The notes beneath the pieces were generated by a model. The model was not told the DNA's origin. It searched no databases and worked only from the letters and a program-made list of their open reading frames with translations. From Daphnia carinata (Eukaryota > Arthropoda > Branchiopoda > Diplostraca > Daphniidae), in assembly GCF_022539665.2 (NCBI RefSeq), contig NC_081337.1:11029768-11093767 (forward strand): DNA of 64,000 bases, read 5' to 3'. Positions 21,048 through 32,732 of the stretch are shown piece by piece; position 1 is the stretch's first letter, and each line of letters opens with the position of its first letter. Position numbers and translations under genes: made by a program.

Positions 21048-22170
21048 TGTCGGAAATTCCGAGGTCCGAAACAGTCTGATGGGACGGTGAAGGTAGAGAC
21101 AGGGAGGCAATAGAAGCCCGGGCATTCGGGACCAAGGAATCGGTACCCGGGGTAAGTCCATAAAAAGGCGAGAACTAGCCAAGAAGTTCCCAGCGATTGA
21201 GCGGAGCATACCGGTAGACGGCATAGACTAGAACGGAAGCGGAACTCGACACGTCTCGCCCGGCGAATCTTCGGCTTAGAAGGCCGGTAACCGATATTAT
21301 AATATTGAAACTTCTTGATTATTTCTGGAGTTATACATTTATGTTGAGCGGTCTCTGCCGATTAATATCATAAGTCAATAATAAAAACCATCGTGACTGG
21401 AGCCAGTCTTAGCCCAGAGGAAGGAGTATGTTGCCGGAGGAGAAACCGACAGAGGGTCGGTCAAGGAGAGATGAAGGTTGGAAGGAGAGATGGATCTTGC
21501 GGCTGAAAGATAGAAAAAACAACGGCGACATCTGTTCCAGCGTTTAAATTTATTTTTATCTATTTGTATAAATTCAACGGTTTTTTTGTAAAATTGGGTA
21601 TACACAGGTTGGCTTTAGCTGACTTAAATACACACAAAATTTCACTGACGCCCCCGGAGTCGGCTCTTCATTTCGCTGGTAATTCGCTCATCCCAAATTT
21701 CTCTTGTATCTCTTGTCTGCCCTGTTGCTGCCCGTCGCTTCTGGCCGTCGGTTCGGATGGAATCATCCTGTTGAGCTGCTACCGCCCGTCTCTTTGGTCG
21801 GCCTTATCTACTCGGCTTGACGGGACCCTGTTGAGCTATCCTGCCCGCTGATAGGAGTATTGTTCACACTCGCAGTCGCTTCAGCTGCCGTTCCGCTCCG
21901 GGGGCACCATCGCATGGTTACAAGTAATTTTGTGTTATTATTCGTGTCCGTTCGTTGCCCGCGTCTCAGTGTGTCCGCGGCAATAACCGTAACACACTCA
22001 CGAGTATACGTCGGTTGAAACCCGATAAAGGTATTCAGGGACCGTACACTCCAAATTAGTCGCATCGACGAGGATCTTTCCGTCAGCCCAAGAATACGCT
22101 CGGGTTAACGTATAACGGGGCACACAAGTCTTAGGCCCACTACTTTACTCTGAACCGCCAGTCTCTGTCA
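21048..22170 (+). repeat. BEL-type LTR X (about 1.12 kb)
   Basis: Begins TGTCGGAAATTCCGAGGTCC and ends near GTCTCTGTCA. It is homologous to the minus-strand LTR at 36279-37402 (for example TAGCCAAGAAGTT, GGTAGACGGCA, GGCCGGTAACCGATA, ACCATCGTGACTGGAGCC) and more distantly to LTRs at 23450-24389 and 50640-51735. The family has TGTCGG...CCGACA inverted termini. A gag follows, so it is probably a 5' LTR. Confidence 0.65.
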
Positions 22171-22171
22171 C

Positions 22172-23450
22172 TTGGAATTGCCACCAAGAGGCTTTTCCCA
22201 AATTGGTCCTTCGAACGAAAAATTAATATATCCGTGCATCTTTACAGTGTCGGACAGCATATTGAACCAACAACAGCAGGTGGTCTTCGCTCGGTTCCAA
22301 TCCCTGGTAGAAACAGAAGCTAGGGCCTACGAGATCTGGAAGGAGTTGGAAAAGACAACACCCAAAGGCGTGTCGAGGAAGCTGCGCATCCCCGAGCCCT
22401 TCCCTGAACAGTGCCCGACAACGCTGGTGGAGAAGAAGAATAGACCGAATCCATACATTTGGCCGATATCTCCAGCTTTGGACTCACCAGCTTTGGGCTC
22501 ACCAGCTTTGGACCCGCCTAACAAGTGGAAGAAGATATCGCCATAGGATAGGCTGAGTAAACAGCTGTCGAAGCGGCTGGCAAGAACAGAACTTGTATCG
22601 TCAATCGACGAGGACGAGATCCTGAAATCACCAGCCTTGATATATCGGGTGAATTCGGTTTATAAAACCGTTTAGCGGAAATAGATGAAAAATTTGCGAA
22701 GGTAGATCAAAACTTTCGACCAAACGAGATGTGCCTAAGCAGCCTAACCAACCGTCTTAACGAATTATAAAATAAAGTGGAAGAACACATAACAAATGTG
22801 GCGGACAGACTTAAGGAGTTAGAGAGAAGATTTATTAGCCAGGGAGACCTCGAAGAGAGACTGGTCGCAATATCAGAGATGGTAAGAAGAATCGATGAGA
22901 GGAGCAATGGAGCGCTGAACTCAGCGGTGGAACTAATCGAGAAGGTCCGACAGGATGCATCCTGGGAAGACGAGATTCCGTCGATAATCAACGCCGTGAG
23001 GGAACAGGTAAAAACCATCATAGAGGAAGCCAAGGTGGACGATATGCCACAGTTGGAAAATAGCCCGATCAGGCGGTCAGAGCCTCTACGAACGTCGTCA
23101 TGGGCCGATTATTCGATAGGCATGCGACACTAGTTGTTAGAAGATAGGGAGTTGATTCAAAGAGAACTGAAAGAAAGAATAGTCTTGGTGGACGCAGACG
23201 CAGAGAACAGGATAAATATTTGGATAAAGCCGAAGCAAAATGGACGGCGATAGTTGCGATCAATGAGAAGCTGGCCTCAGTGTCCTCGACGGCCGATAAA
23301 GCAAAAGACAGAGATAGAGGACAAGCTGAGAAAAAGAATAAAGGGATTGAGTGAGCGAAACAGGAAGAACGAGACTCAATCGTCGGTAGTAAGAACAGCA
23401 TTGCCGCTACCGACGTTTACCGGAGAAATCACAGCCTGGAAGGGCTGGAA
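22172..23450 (+). pseudogene. gag: BEL gag fragment downstream of LTR X
   Basis: ORFs 22172-22546, 22777-23133 and 23254-23502 in shifting frames. The middle one has a strong coiled coil and ERSNGALNSAVELIEKVRQ, shared with the minus-strand gag at 17626-18078. The last carries the start of the DUF1759 core (LPLPTFTGEITAWKGW). Coding stops where LTR Y begins, so the rest of the element is deleted. Confidence 0.65.
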
Positions 23451-24389
23451 ATCGATGTGGGCACAAGACTATCGGCTGTGGAGAAGAGACCGAAACTCTT
23501 AGCGGGGAAACCCAGCCAAGTCCAGCGACGTAGGACAGATACGCCGTATAATGGCATAAGGTTAAACGTGGACGAGGAAAAGAGCGACTGCACCGCAGAA
23601 CAGAACAATGAAAGGAAGGTAACCCGGGAAATGATATTGTAATATGACAATGATTTCCACATTTATATAAAACGGTCTCTAGCGCTTGAAAACCGAACTG
23701 GATGTAAAAAGCCAACGAGAGGAAGAAGGATGGTAGCCACAGGAAAATCCCTTCCAGCGCCGGAAGAGGAAAGGTTGGAATATAGCAGGAAGGGATCATC
23801 CGCGACTAGAAGAAGAAAGATCAGCGGTGACATCTGGGCCAACATTTAAGATTATGTTTAGTTAAATTAATTGATTTGTCAACGGTGGGTTTTTTGTATG
23901 CGTATATAAGGGTCGGCTAGGCCTGAGAAAGACACACACCATTTTTGCACCGAAAGCTGGAAGGTTCCTCCTCATCTTGTTAAAGTCTTGCTTCATTTTC
24001 AAGTTAGCTTAGTTGTTGTGTTTGTGAGCCGGAAAACCCGCTGCCATCGACGCCCGCCCTCACCTTGCTACTCGCCACCGTCCGCCGGAGCCGCCACCGC
24101 TCATCGCAGCCTATCTCAGAACTTCCCGCATATCCTCACTGAGGCCACCAGATCTTCGTTCGCAAGTAAGTAAATTCACTTCAGTATTTCCTATTTCACT
24201 GTTTTCCTTTCCAGAGATCGGAGTGGTCAGTCGCCGGTGTGTCGGCGATTCGACGCTCGTACTCTCGTAATCATGGCCCCTCTATCAGGACCCTTCGAAT
24301 AAGATACCCATCCTTGACGAAAGACATACGCTGGCACCTCTCGGTCCTAGGCCTATAACAATTCTCTTCTGAGTCGGCAGTCTCCGACA
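23450..24389 (+). repeat. BEL-type LTR Y, 5'-truncated
   Basis: Homologous to LTR Z (50640-51735): ACGGTCTCTAGCGCT, AGCGGTGACATCTG, the TATA segment, and the end TTGGCAGTCTCCGACA-like (24374-24389). The left limit is approximate because the junction with gag is gradual by eye. It contains a TATA box at 23903 and a GTAAGT donor at 24169. Confidence 0.6.
23903..23945 (+). promoter_or_regulatory. Core promoter of LTR Y
   Basis: TATATAAG at 23903-23910; the aligned position in LTR Z reads TATATTAG (51232). Confidence 0.5.
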
Positions 24390-24447
24390 GTGAAAACTTC
24401 ACAGAATCACGGCTACGGCCGTCAAATAGGTGGCGACAGCAGCCGCC

Positions 24448-24548
24448 AATGTCACCTACGGTGCTGCCCTCGCAAGCAGGGCTGTAGGGGCCACGATCCT
24501 CATCCTCATCTCTCTCTGTTACAAACTCCTGCATGAGAGTCTGTAACA
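24448..24548 (+). repeat. BEL-1 5' LTR remnant
   Basis: The last 50 bases match 31912-31960 with two differences. The preceding 50 (TCACCTACGGTGCTGCCCTC) match the segment near 31573 and, better, 55930. Most of the LTR upstream is gone. Confidence 0.65.
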
Positions 24549-24550
24549 AA

Positions 24551-24568
24551 TGGTGCCGAAACCTGGGA
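24551..24568 (+). promoter_or_regulatory. Putative primer-binding site of BEL-1
   Basis: TGGTGCCGAAACCTGGGA lies two bases after the LTR end and starts with TGG, the complement of tRNA CCA. The tRNA is not assigned. Confidence 0.6.
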
Positions 24569-24794
24569 TTTGACGAACGCGTGCATATCCCGTCCTCTTT
24601 AGTAAAACCCTCGCTTGATTTGTAAATTGTCGGGCATTCTCCCTGTAAACCTTTGGCAGACGTCTGCGCCAGCCTGAAGGCACCCACCTGTCCACCACGC
24701 GTTTGCCATCTGACTTCAAGATCGGTGTATCTACGTGAATCAGCGACATCCGTTAACGTGTGACTCTTTTAGCCTAAAATAACGTTTCTGCGTC

Positions 24795-26755
24795 ATGAGT
24801 GAAGCCGTACCCAAAGCCGAAAATATGGAAATTGGCCACATTGGGGACACGGCCACAACCCGAAGGTAGACGAATCGAAACCATAACGGTTTCGATCAGG
24901 CCTGACTGATCAGCAACGTCAAGCATGTGACAAGTGGGAAGTAGACTTCGAAACTAATCTTGGGGAAATTATCAAGTTTGCAAGTCGCTACGCCACTTCC
25001 TCGAATCCATCCGTCAGCTCGACCTCACATCAGCTTCGGATATCACATGCAGTACCACGTTATCCGAAAAAAGGCATACCAACGTTACACCAACCAGCCT
25101 TCTCCAACAATCAAGTCATGGGGAATTGAAGACTGAAGCTCAGATGCTGAAGTTGGAATTGAAGTTGGAAAAGGCAAGGGCTCAGATGGAGGCAAACACA
25201 ACTTCCGTCACAGAAACCCTCAATAAGGCGTTAAAGAGCATGGGTGAACAACTAAGTAAACTCATTGAAAGCTCAAGAGTCACGTCCAACGATATCGCGA
25301 CCAACAACACACTAGTAAAAGAAGCACATCGGACGTTGGACGGCTTAGATCAGAAGATTGACACAGTCAAGGTGGAGTTGAACGCTAAATCGAAGGTCTT
25401 CGATCGGAAGTGGACGAGATAAAGTTCAACCTCGACCGATTCAAGATCAACGACCTCTCGAGCGATCACAAGTCTTACCAACTCGTCAAGACGTTTCCAC
25501 CCTATCGCCCCTCCGTACGATGGAAGATGCAGTTCGAGATCGTAGAAGATTGGTCGCCGCCGATGCATCTCCACGAGACCCGCGGCGAGGGACGATGGCA
25601 ACGACTACACCCAGTTGCGACCCTACGGACCATGATGAAGATGAGCGCTCTGAACGTTCACATACCCACAGTCAAGCCAATCGTCCTCACAGCAGCTGTT
25701 GCAGTCGTCTACAACCTCCAAACTTCAAGAGCCAGCCGTTCGACGGTAACCCGAAGAACTACGATCGATTCAAGGGCAAATTCCAGGCCCTGTATGAAGA
25801 GTATGAAGATTCCCCGGTACTTCTTTTTATGGTGGAGGAGCTGCTAGCCGACGAGGTACGAAATGAAATCGGCGAATTTCTGACCGATGGAACAATGTAC
25901 TCTGTGGTGTGGGAACGTTTGGACGCGGTCAACGGTCGCACTGAAATCATGTACCAGACATACCTCGACAACCTTCTACAGGTCCCACTATTGAAGAGCC
26001 TAGATCCTGCCAGCCTCAAGACCTTCGCAAACCGTCTTCATGGTGCAGTAGCCACGCTCTCCAAGTCGAAGTATGCCCATGAGCTACACAGCCGTACCAC
26101 CTTGATGGCCCTTGAAGCAAAATTAACGCCTTACCTCAAGGAAAAGTGGAACGAAAAACGGAAAAAGACAGGCGTAGAACTGAATTTTCTAGACCTAGAC
26201 GACTGGGTAACGTTGAAATCCATGAGTAAACAACATGGAAAAAATGTATTCGAGTCTTTACCCATGTCGACGTCCAAAGGTGCAAAGTTCGACGAGAGGA
26301 AGAACGTCAAGAGACCCAGCATCCCACACACGTCAACCATTGGACACGCATCGACGATGGAAGGCTCGAAAGTAGCGGCGTCAATATCTTCAGCAACCAT
26401 GCCTCCAAGGAACCGATCAACATCGGGGAAGATACAAGCCGAGAAGACGGAACGGTGGAAATGCTTTGTATGTAACAGCAGAATCCACCATCTCTCAACC
26501 TGCACCGTCTTCATGTCTCTCACGCCCACGAAAAGAGCTGAGAAAGTATTCAAGTCCGGAAGATGTCTTACGGGAAAACACGAACGCAAGGAATGTCACA
26601 GGGACGTCAGCTGTACTACTGATGGGTGCACTGGATCCCGTCACCACACCTTGCTTCGTGGATCTGAATTCATCCCATTGAGGAGGCTGGCGGATCCAAC
26701 TGCTTCATCAGCGCCACCTTCGACAGCATTCCTTGGGACCTTGACCCATTTGTAA
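24795..26755 (+). pseudogene. gag: BEL-1 gag
   Basis: Begins at ATG 24795, but this frame stops after about 24 codons. ORF 25126-25422 is a Lys/Glu-rich coiled coil. ORF 25520-26755 holds the DUF1759-type capsid core (FDGNPKNYDRFKGKFQALYE at about 25735; AHELHSRTTL) and a Cys/His cluster near 26460-26640 (CFVC, CTVF, RCLTGKH, SRHHTLL) typical of BEL gag zinc ribbons. At least two frameshifts interrupt it. It would form the virus-like particle and bind RNA. Confidence 0.75.
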
Positions 26756-26759
26756 ACAG

Positions 26760-27772
26760 TAAAACGACGTGTACGTTTCAAGATCGTCCCGGTTCGTGTT
26801 GGAGCTGGCAAAACGTGGGTCGACACTTTCGGTTTCCTAGACTTAGCACAGAAGTTGGGACTCGTTGGGCCGTCTAAGCGCATCAACGTTGTCTCGTTTG
26901 ACGGAGCCACGTCTAATGTTGCGCCTTCCGTAGTAAACTTAGCCTTAACATCTCGTGATGGTAAAAGCCAGTTTGAAATCAATCACGCTTACGCCGTCGA
27001 CAATTTGAAGGTGACGCCGAATTCGCCGATCTACCCTCGACAGTTGGAGTCATGGACGCACCTACGTGGTATTGCCGTCCCGACCGTCCACAAAGAGGAC
27101 GAGACCGTGCTGATAGGAATCGACGTCACAGAGGCCCATGATCATGTAGCTTCCATCAAGCCGCCGGCTGGAACGACTGGACCCATCGCCTTCAAGACGC
27201 CGTTTGGTTGGTGTTTGGGTGGACAAACGGGTCCACCACAAGACGGACGCCCGTTCATCGCTCAACTGGCCACCGAGGAACTCCCCGAAGACCTAAACGA
27301 GCTGGTGAAGAAGTTTTGGCAACTTGAGGCCAACGAAGTAGAAATAGAACCGCCCTTTTTATCTGAGGATGACCTACGTGGAAAACGCATCCTCGAATCT
27401 TCCGTAAAACGTATTAATAACGAGTATCAAGTCGGCTTAATGTTGAAAGCCGACGAAGTAAATCTCCCAAACAATCGGACGTCTGCACTGAAGAGGCTTT
27501 ACGCTCTCGAACGACGTTTCCATCGAGACGCGGAGTTTACCCAAAGGTACGATGCAGTGGTCCAGGAGTACATCGGCTTGAAACATGCCCGACTCCTCTC
27601 GACTCAAGAAACCCGGACGGAGACGAACAAGACGTGGTATCTACCACACCACGGGGTCGTGAGCCCATCCAGCTCACCGACCACACCGACCACTCCACTC
27701 ACCGTTCGTGTTGTATTCGATGGATCTGCTGAGTTCGGCGGCACATCGATAAACCAAAACTTACTTCGGTGA
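26760..27772 (+). pseudogene. BEL-1 peptidase A17-type protease and linker to RT
   Basis: Translation from about 26775 gives a retropepsin-like strand with VDTFGFLD directly joined to LAQKLGL; in BEL proteases a DSGS-type loop and about ten residues normally lie between. The catalytic loop therefore looks deleted. Downstream features of the A17 family are preserved: HLRGI, VLIGIDV, FGWCLGG, then the start of RT (LTVRVVFDGSAEF..INQNLL). Stop at 27770-27772, after which the RT frame shifts. Confidence 0.7.
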
Positions 27773-28663
27773 CCTAACGTACTCGTTAGCTTGCTCGGTG
27801 TGCTCATCCGCTTTCGCCGCAACCTCATACCGGTCGGAGCAGACATCTAGAAAATCTTTCACCAAGTGAAAGTTCCCGAAGAAGACCAGGCAGCCTTCCG
27901 ATTTCTCTACCGAACGCCTGGCAGTATTTCAGCCCCGTTAACGTACCAGATGAATGTTCACGTATTTGGAACCATATCCTCTCCGACGAGCTGCATCTTC
28001 GCCCTCAACAGGACGGCCGATGACCACCGCAGCCAGTTTCCAGACGCAGCTGATAGTGCTCGACGAAATTTCTACGCCGACAATTATCTCGACTCCTTCG
28101 ACTCCGAAGACGAGGCCATCAAACGGTCCCGCCAAATGAAGTCCCTTCTTCAGCTAGGAGGGTTCAACTTGACCAAATGGACGTCGTCATCGAGAACGGT
28201 GATCGCAGCGTTACGAGAATTCGGCCTCGCGTCACCAACACTGGATCTGGACTTGGAGAAACTCCCAGTTGAAAGAACGCTGGTGATGTGGGACAGCGAA
28301 CGAGATATGCTAACGTTTAAGATTTGGAAGCCGCCGACCAACGAGACCCTCACGAAGCGAGCCTTCCTAAGCATCATCTCTAGTGTCTATGACCCACTGG
28401 GACTTGTCTCTCCTGGTATCTTCGTAATGAAGTCTCTACTCCAAGACATCTCGACCAGCGAAGAACGGATTGGTTGGGACGACGTCGTACCGGAAGCATT
28501 GAGTCAACGTTTCTTCTGCTGGTACGACCATCTGGAAAACTTGGAGTCTCTGTCAGTGCCGAGATGCTTCCGTTTCAAACGAGGACGTTCGACTCAACAG
28601 CACCTCCACGTCTTCACGGATGCAAGCTCCATGCAGGATCCATTCCAAAACCTGTCGATTTGA
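27773..28663 (+). pseudogene. BEL-1 reverse transcriptase and RNase H stub
   Basis: RT palm with YADNYLDSF (about 28073), the BEL variant of YxDD with Asn in the last position; then LTKWTSSS, SVYDPLGLVSPG and GWDD, the A17-associated connection. RNase H begins at HVFTDASS (about 28608) and is cut off after about 15 codons, with the next frame starting inside the RNase H-integrase linker. The most active residues of RNase H are missing. Confidence 0.75.
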
Positions 28664-30440
28664 AGTCTTCGTCAACAACTGCATCGGAAAAATACTCCGG
28701 AACACGGGTCGTCGACCATGGCGTCATGTTGTTGGAGACTCAAACCCAGCGGATCTCTGCAGTAGGGGTATTGACCTAAAAGCTGTCCACGAGTTGATCA
28801 ACTTCCATAAGGGACCTCCGTTCCTAAGCTTGGACCCAGCAGAATGGTACACTTGGGAAGAAATTACGGAACCAGAAGAACGAGGCGTGAACGTGATTCG
28901 GGTTTTAGCAGTCAAAACGGAAGATGAAAATCATGTCATCGATCGATGTGTCGCACGTTTTTCCAGTTTGTTGAAATTTCAACGAATGCTGGCCTGGAGT
29001 AAAAGAGTTGCCAATAACGCCAGAGCAAAACTACGTGGAGGAAAACCCATAGTCGGAGAGTTAACGGTGGAAGAAATGGTAACATCGTTGACAATATGCA
29101 TCATAGGCGCGCAGGAATTGGCCTTTGCTGAAAAATTTTACGCCCTTCGCAAGAATCTGGAATTGCCACTCAGATCAAAACTTCGCACTTTCAAGCCTTT
29201 CTTGGATGAAGTCGGAGAGATGCGAATTGGCGGACGTACACTTCAAGCGCCGATCGACTCTGCAGCTAAGCACCCCATCCTCCTACCAGCATCTCAACTT
29301 TTAACAAAAAGGATAATTTGGGATCACCACGTTAGACACATGCACGTCAAGACCGAAAGATTGCTGACAGACTTACGTTCACGCTTTTGGATACTTTCTG
29401 GACGCAAAGTGGTAAAATCTGTGATCAACAACTGCTGGCCTTGCAGGCGCACGTCGGCGAAGCGTAGCCTTCCGTTGATGGCTTCACTACCAGTCTATCG
29501 TTTAACACCCCATCTGCCTGCGTTCACGTACACAGGGATCGACTACTTTGGACCCTTGACTGTACGACTTGGTGGAAGGGGAAGAAGACATGAAAAACGA
29601 TGGGTTAGCCTATTCACGTGCTTGAAGACACGAGCAGTTCACCTGGAAGTGGCCAACGGACTCAGTATGGAGGAGTTTTACTCTGCTTTTCTCGTTTTGC
29701 CGGCCTGCGCGGAAAACCGAAGGTTGTCTACAGTGACAATGGAACGAACTTTGTCGCCGCCGAGCAGGAGTTACGGCAAGCCTTGGAAGAACTCACCAGT
29801 AAACACGAAGAGCTCCAAACGGTAATGGCTTGTCAACAGATAGCGTGGCACTTCTCTCCACCCCATGACCCCACTTCGGTGGTGTTTGGGAAAGGATCGT
29901 ACAGTCCTGCAAACGGGCAATGAAAAACCAGCATAGGTAATCGCCTAGTCACGGACCAAGTGCTAAGAACTGTCGCTGTTGAAGTGGCAGCCCTGTTAAA
30001 CGCCCGGCCGTTAACCCCTCTGAGTATGGATCCAGAAGACCCGGATCCCTTAACGCCAAATCACTTTCTATACGGTGGAGCTCGGCCGTACTTGCCCCTA
30101 CAGTTGGCCGACGTGGAAGATATGAAAGTAACCAAAAAGCAGTTCCTGCAAAGTTAAGCCATCCTCCAACATTTTTAGAATAGATGGCTACGTAAATACG
30201 TTCCACACCTAACAGAAAGAAGAAAATGGCAAGAAAATAGCCCTAATGTCACCGGTGGAGATCTAGTGCTTGTAATCGAACCGAATACCTTGCGTGGGTA
30301 GTGGCCGATGGGTAAAGTGCTCGAAGTCATTCCAAGCTCTGCGGACAATATTGTTCGAGTAGTGAAAGTAACCACCCAAAACCCTGTATTCGTCCTGTGA
30401 CCAAATTATGTATCATGGTAACGGCAGAAAATCAAGAAGT
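28620..30440 (+). pseudogene. BEL-1 integrase with DUF5641 tail
   Basis: ORF 28620-29825 includes ADLCSRGID, the H2C2 finger (HHVRHMHVKTERLL ... CWPC), and the catalytic core start YTGIDYFGPL with a following KTRAVHLEV. A frameshift near 29695 moves the second catalytic Asp (VYSDNGTNF) to the ORF ending at 29923. Further pieces hold LLNARPLTPLS, NHFLYGG, WLRKYVPHLTERRKW and the DUF5641 block GDLVLVIEPNTLRG..WPMGKVLEV (about 30270). A purine-rich tract near 30447-30468 may be the PPT. Confidence 0.8.
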
Positions 30441-30495
30441 TTGTGCAAAGGAAGAAAGAAAATGAATCTCCAACAGCATAAACGTTCAACCTCAG

Positions 30496-31960
30496 TGTTG
30501 TAAAATGTAAACACTGCTTGTAATGGAGCTATAATTAATAGCTCCCCTCAAAAAAATCAAACTATAAATGTAACAAGTAAAATCACAATGTCAGCACTCA
30601 AATGTAAACAACGTAGGAAAATCGCGACTCAAACCGGTGGAGAAGTCACTAAGCTCAACGCCACCTATAGTCAAGTTCAAATTTAGGGCAAAGGGCAAAA
30701 GTCAGGTCACTTACTGTTTAGTACAAAAAAAACTGGAAACTTTTTAGCCTACTATGCTAGCAGACAGCATTCAGTCGACCTAACTTCGCCTAGTGAACGT
30801 GTCCCCTGCGAACTCCTACGTACAACGTGATTGCCATGGCAGAGTATCCACCTCCATCAGCCGCATCCGTGAAGGAAAAACTTAAAGTGAGCAGGGAACG
30901 GAAGCAAGAATGTGTGGCTAACCTTAAAGAAATAATTGAAGAAATTTTAAAGGCTAAAAAGGAAGCCGTTGACAAGGTCTGCTTGTACCAAAGTGCGATC
31001 CTTCGTCTCGACAAGGAACATGACGAGCGTCAACAGGACCTTGTAAACGTGCACGTGCACTTCAAAACTGAGCGAGAGACCCTGATGAGTGGGTACATCG
31101 GGTCTCTCCTGCGCAAGGATCGAGAGGAGGCGACCGAAGCTCCGGTACCCACACCGGTCGCCACCCCAGAACGTCCTACGTACATCGTCCCGTTGCACAC
31201 TCCAAACATCATGTGCTTCCTAAAGTCCCACGTCTCGGGAGCGACGCCGTGTAAGAAGAAGATTGCAGAATGTGAGTAGTTCATGCTCCTCACCAATCAA
31301 GATAGACTGGAGCTTGTCTTCGCTCAACGGAGGTGTTTCGGGTGTTTTGTCCCGACCGCCGTCGCCGGACACACCAGAATTTCGGATTGCCCTCACCCCA
31401 GACGTTGTACGCTTTGCAAAACACAGGACCATCACCAGGTGCTGTGTGGAACAAAGAAAGAGTATAAAGACCTTCCAAGCCATTAAAGTTCGTCGATGTT
31501 CTCCGCCTCCAAGTTTGAAGTCCTTTTTTCTGTTCTTTTGTTTGTTTATTCACCTGTTGTCACGGTGGGTCCCGCTGTCACATACAGGGCTGACCTCGTG
31601 GGACGGGCCTACGCATTTATTGTTTGCCAATTTAGTTTCTTTTGTCTGTTTCTTTTGGGGGGTTGGGCAGTAGTAATTTAGTATGCGACCCAGACAAGTC
31701 GTCTAAGTTTGGTCTCAGTCGTAATTTAGTACCCCCCAGTACAGTCGTCTAAGTTCTTTGTCTCGTTTTGTGTCTGACCCAGACATTTGAAAGTCTCTGT
31801 CTCTTGTTCCCTTTCGCTAAATCAAGCATTTATTTCTGTTACCCCTCAACCCTGAAATACAGCGTGTCTCTTTTCCCACATCATCTCTCCATCTAATCAT
31901 TTTATCATTCCTCATCTTCATCTCTCTCTGTTACAAACTCCTGCACGAGAGTCTGTAACA
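30496..31960 (+). repeat. BEL-1 3' LTR (left edge inferred)
   Basis: Right end is fixed by identity with the 5' LTR end. The left edge is inferred from a TGTTG start after the purine tract, mirroring the TAACA end. The LTR must reach at least to 31555, because that segment is also present in the 5' LTR remnant. A diverged copy of 30500-31640 is at 54745-56000. Confidence 0.5.
30827..31486 (+). CDS. Gag-like coiled-coil/zinc-knuckle ORF inside the BEL-1 LTR, one stop
   Basis: ATG 30836 in GCCATGGC context (frame open from 30827). About residues 1-85 form a charged coiled coil; then a Pro-rich linker; then CFLKSHVSG..C. A TAG at 31277-31279 interrupts, and the same frame continues to 31486 with RCFGCF..GH..DC..RCTLC..DHHQVLCG. 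This Cys/His spacing parallels the BEL-1 gag zinc region (26460-26640), but the DUF1759 core is absent. The diverged copy at 55440-55678 has Asp codons where the TAG stands. It may be a gag-derived accessory protein; function unknown. Confidence 0.5.
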
Positions 31961-32150
31961 CCCAAGGTACAGGCAAAATTAGTAAAAATCTTGTTGGATC
32001 AAGGGGAAAAGATGGCGGACAGAATGCAATATGAGGCCGATAATAAAAGTGAATTTGACCTGATAATAGGCTGCGACTGTTACTGGCAGATTCTGGAGCA
32101 TCAAACGAGACAAGGGCCGGACGACTCAGTGGCATGCGCCAGCAATTAGG
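31961..32150 (+). pseudogene. Fragment of another BEL protease region
   Basis: Reads DQGEKMADRM, then EFDLIIGCDCYWQILEHQTRQG, matching the minus-strand protease blocks at 16140-15913 and 45445-45119. It directly abuts the end of the BEL-1 3' LTR, so it is the right-hand insertion flank. Confidence 0.7.
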
Positions 32151-32159
32151 CTGGATAAT

Positions 32160-32730
32160 TTTGGACGATAACTACACGAATGGTTTTAGTCTATTTTTGA
32201 AAAAGTGTGGCATGCAATTTCACATCATACACTATTTTTTAAATTTCATTTCAAAAATATTCTTCCGAGTTATGGCGGTTGTCCAATCTGGTACGTGCCA
32301 GTTTGGGTCCGTCCAGCCCTATTTATCATTTCCGACTTAATGTAATTCGTCTAAATTTTCACTGCTACTAGATCATTGTGCTTTACTGCAGTATCTCTCC
32401 TATTTTGACGGGAAGCCTAAAATGTGTAAGTGAAAAATGTGGAAACTATATCAAGGAATATACCATAGTTTGTCGCTTCAGCAATGGAACACCACCATTA
32501 AAAACAAATATTGGCTTTATTAAAAAAATAATAAAAGCTTGAAAAGGCGATGACATAGGCATAAAAAATTACAAGGTAATGTATAGAATGAGAAGTTAAA
32601 TCCTAAGATGTATTACCTTATAGATGTGCATTCAGTAATGGATTTGCTTGGGCATCCCGAATCCCTTTTGTTGCTTGATGTAGCCATATTGACACATCTT
32701 GGATAGAAAGTAAATAATATTAAGCATTAT
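32160..32730. other. Non-coding stretch
   Basis: Nothing recognisable. Confidence 0.5.
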
Positions 32731-32732
32731 CA

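Larger units (their letters stand above)
24448..31960 (+). mobile_element. BEL/Pao retrotransposon BEL-1, near full length, 5' LTR truncated
   Basis: A 5' LTR remnant ends CTGTAACA at 24548, followed by a TGG-type primer-binding site (24551), gag, A17-type protease, RT, RNase H stub, integrase with DUF5641 tail, and a long 3' LTR ending in the same CTGTTACAAACTCCTGC..GTCTGTAACA at 31960. Domain order PR-RT-RH-IN and gag type are diagnostic of BEL/Pao. Frames break in several places. Sequence to its right (31961-32150) is protease-region DNA of another BEL, so it was probably inserted into one. Confidence 0.85.

Noticed and set aside
23407-23799. Minus-strand ORF of 130 codons
   Set aside because: Lies opposite a BEL gag/LTR border and has only low-complexity hydrophobic sequence.
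31496-31681. Short hydrophobic ORF resembling a membrane protein
   Set aside because: The matching segments at 24450 and 55920 do not keep the frame; it is LTR DNA.
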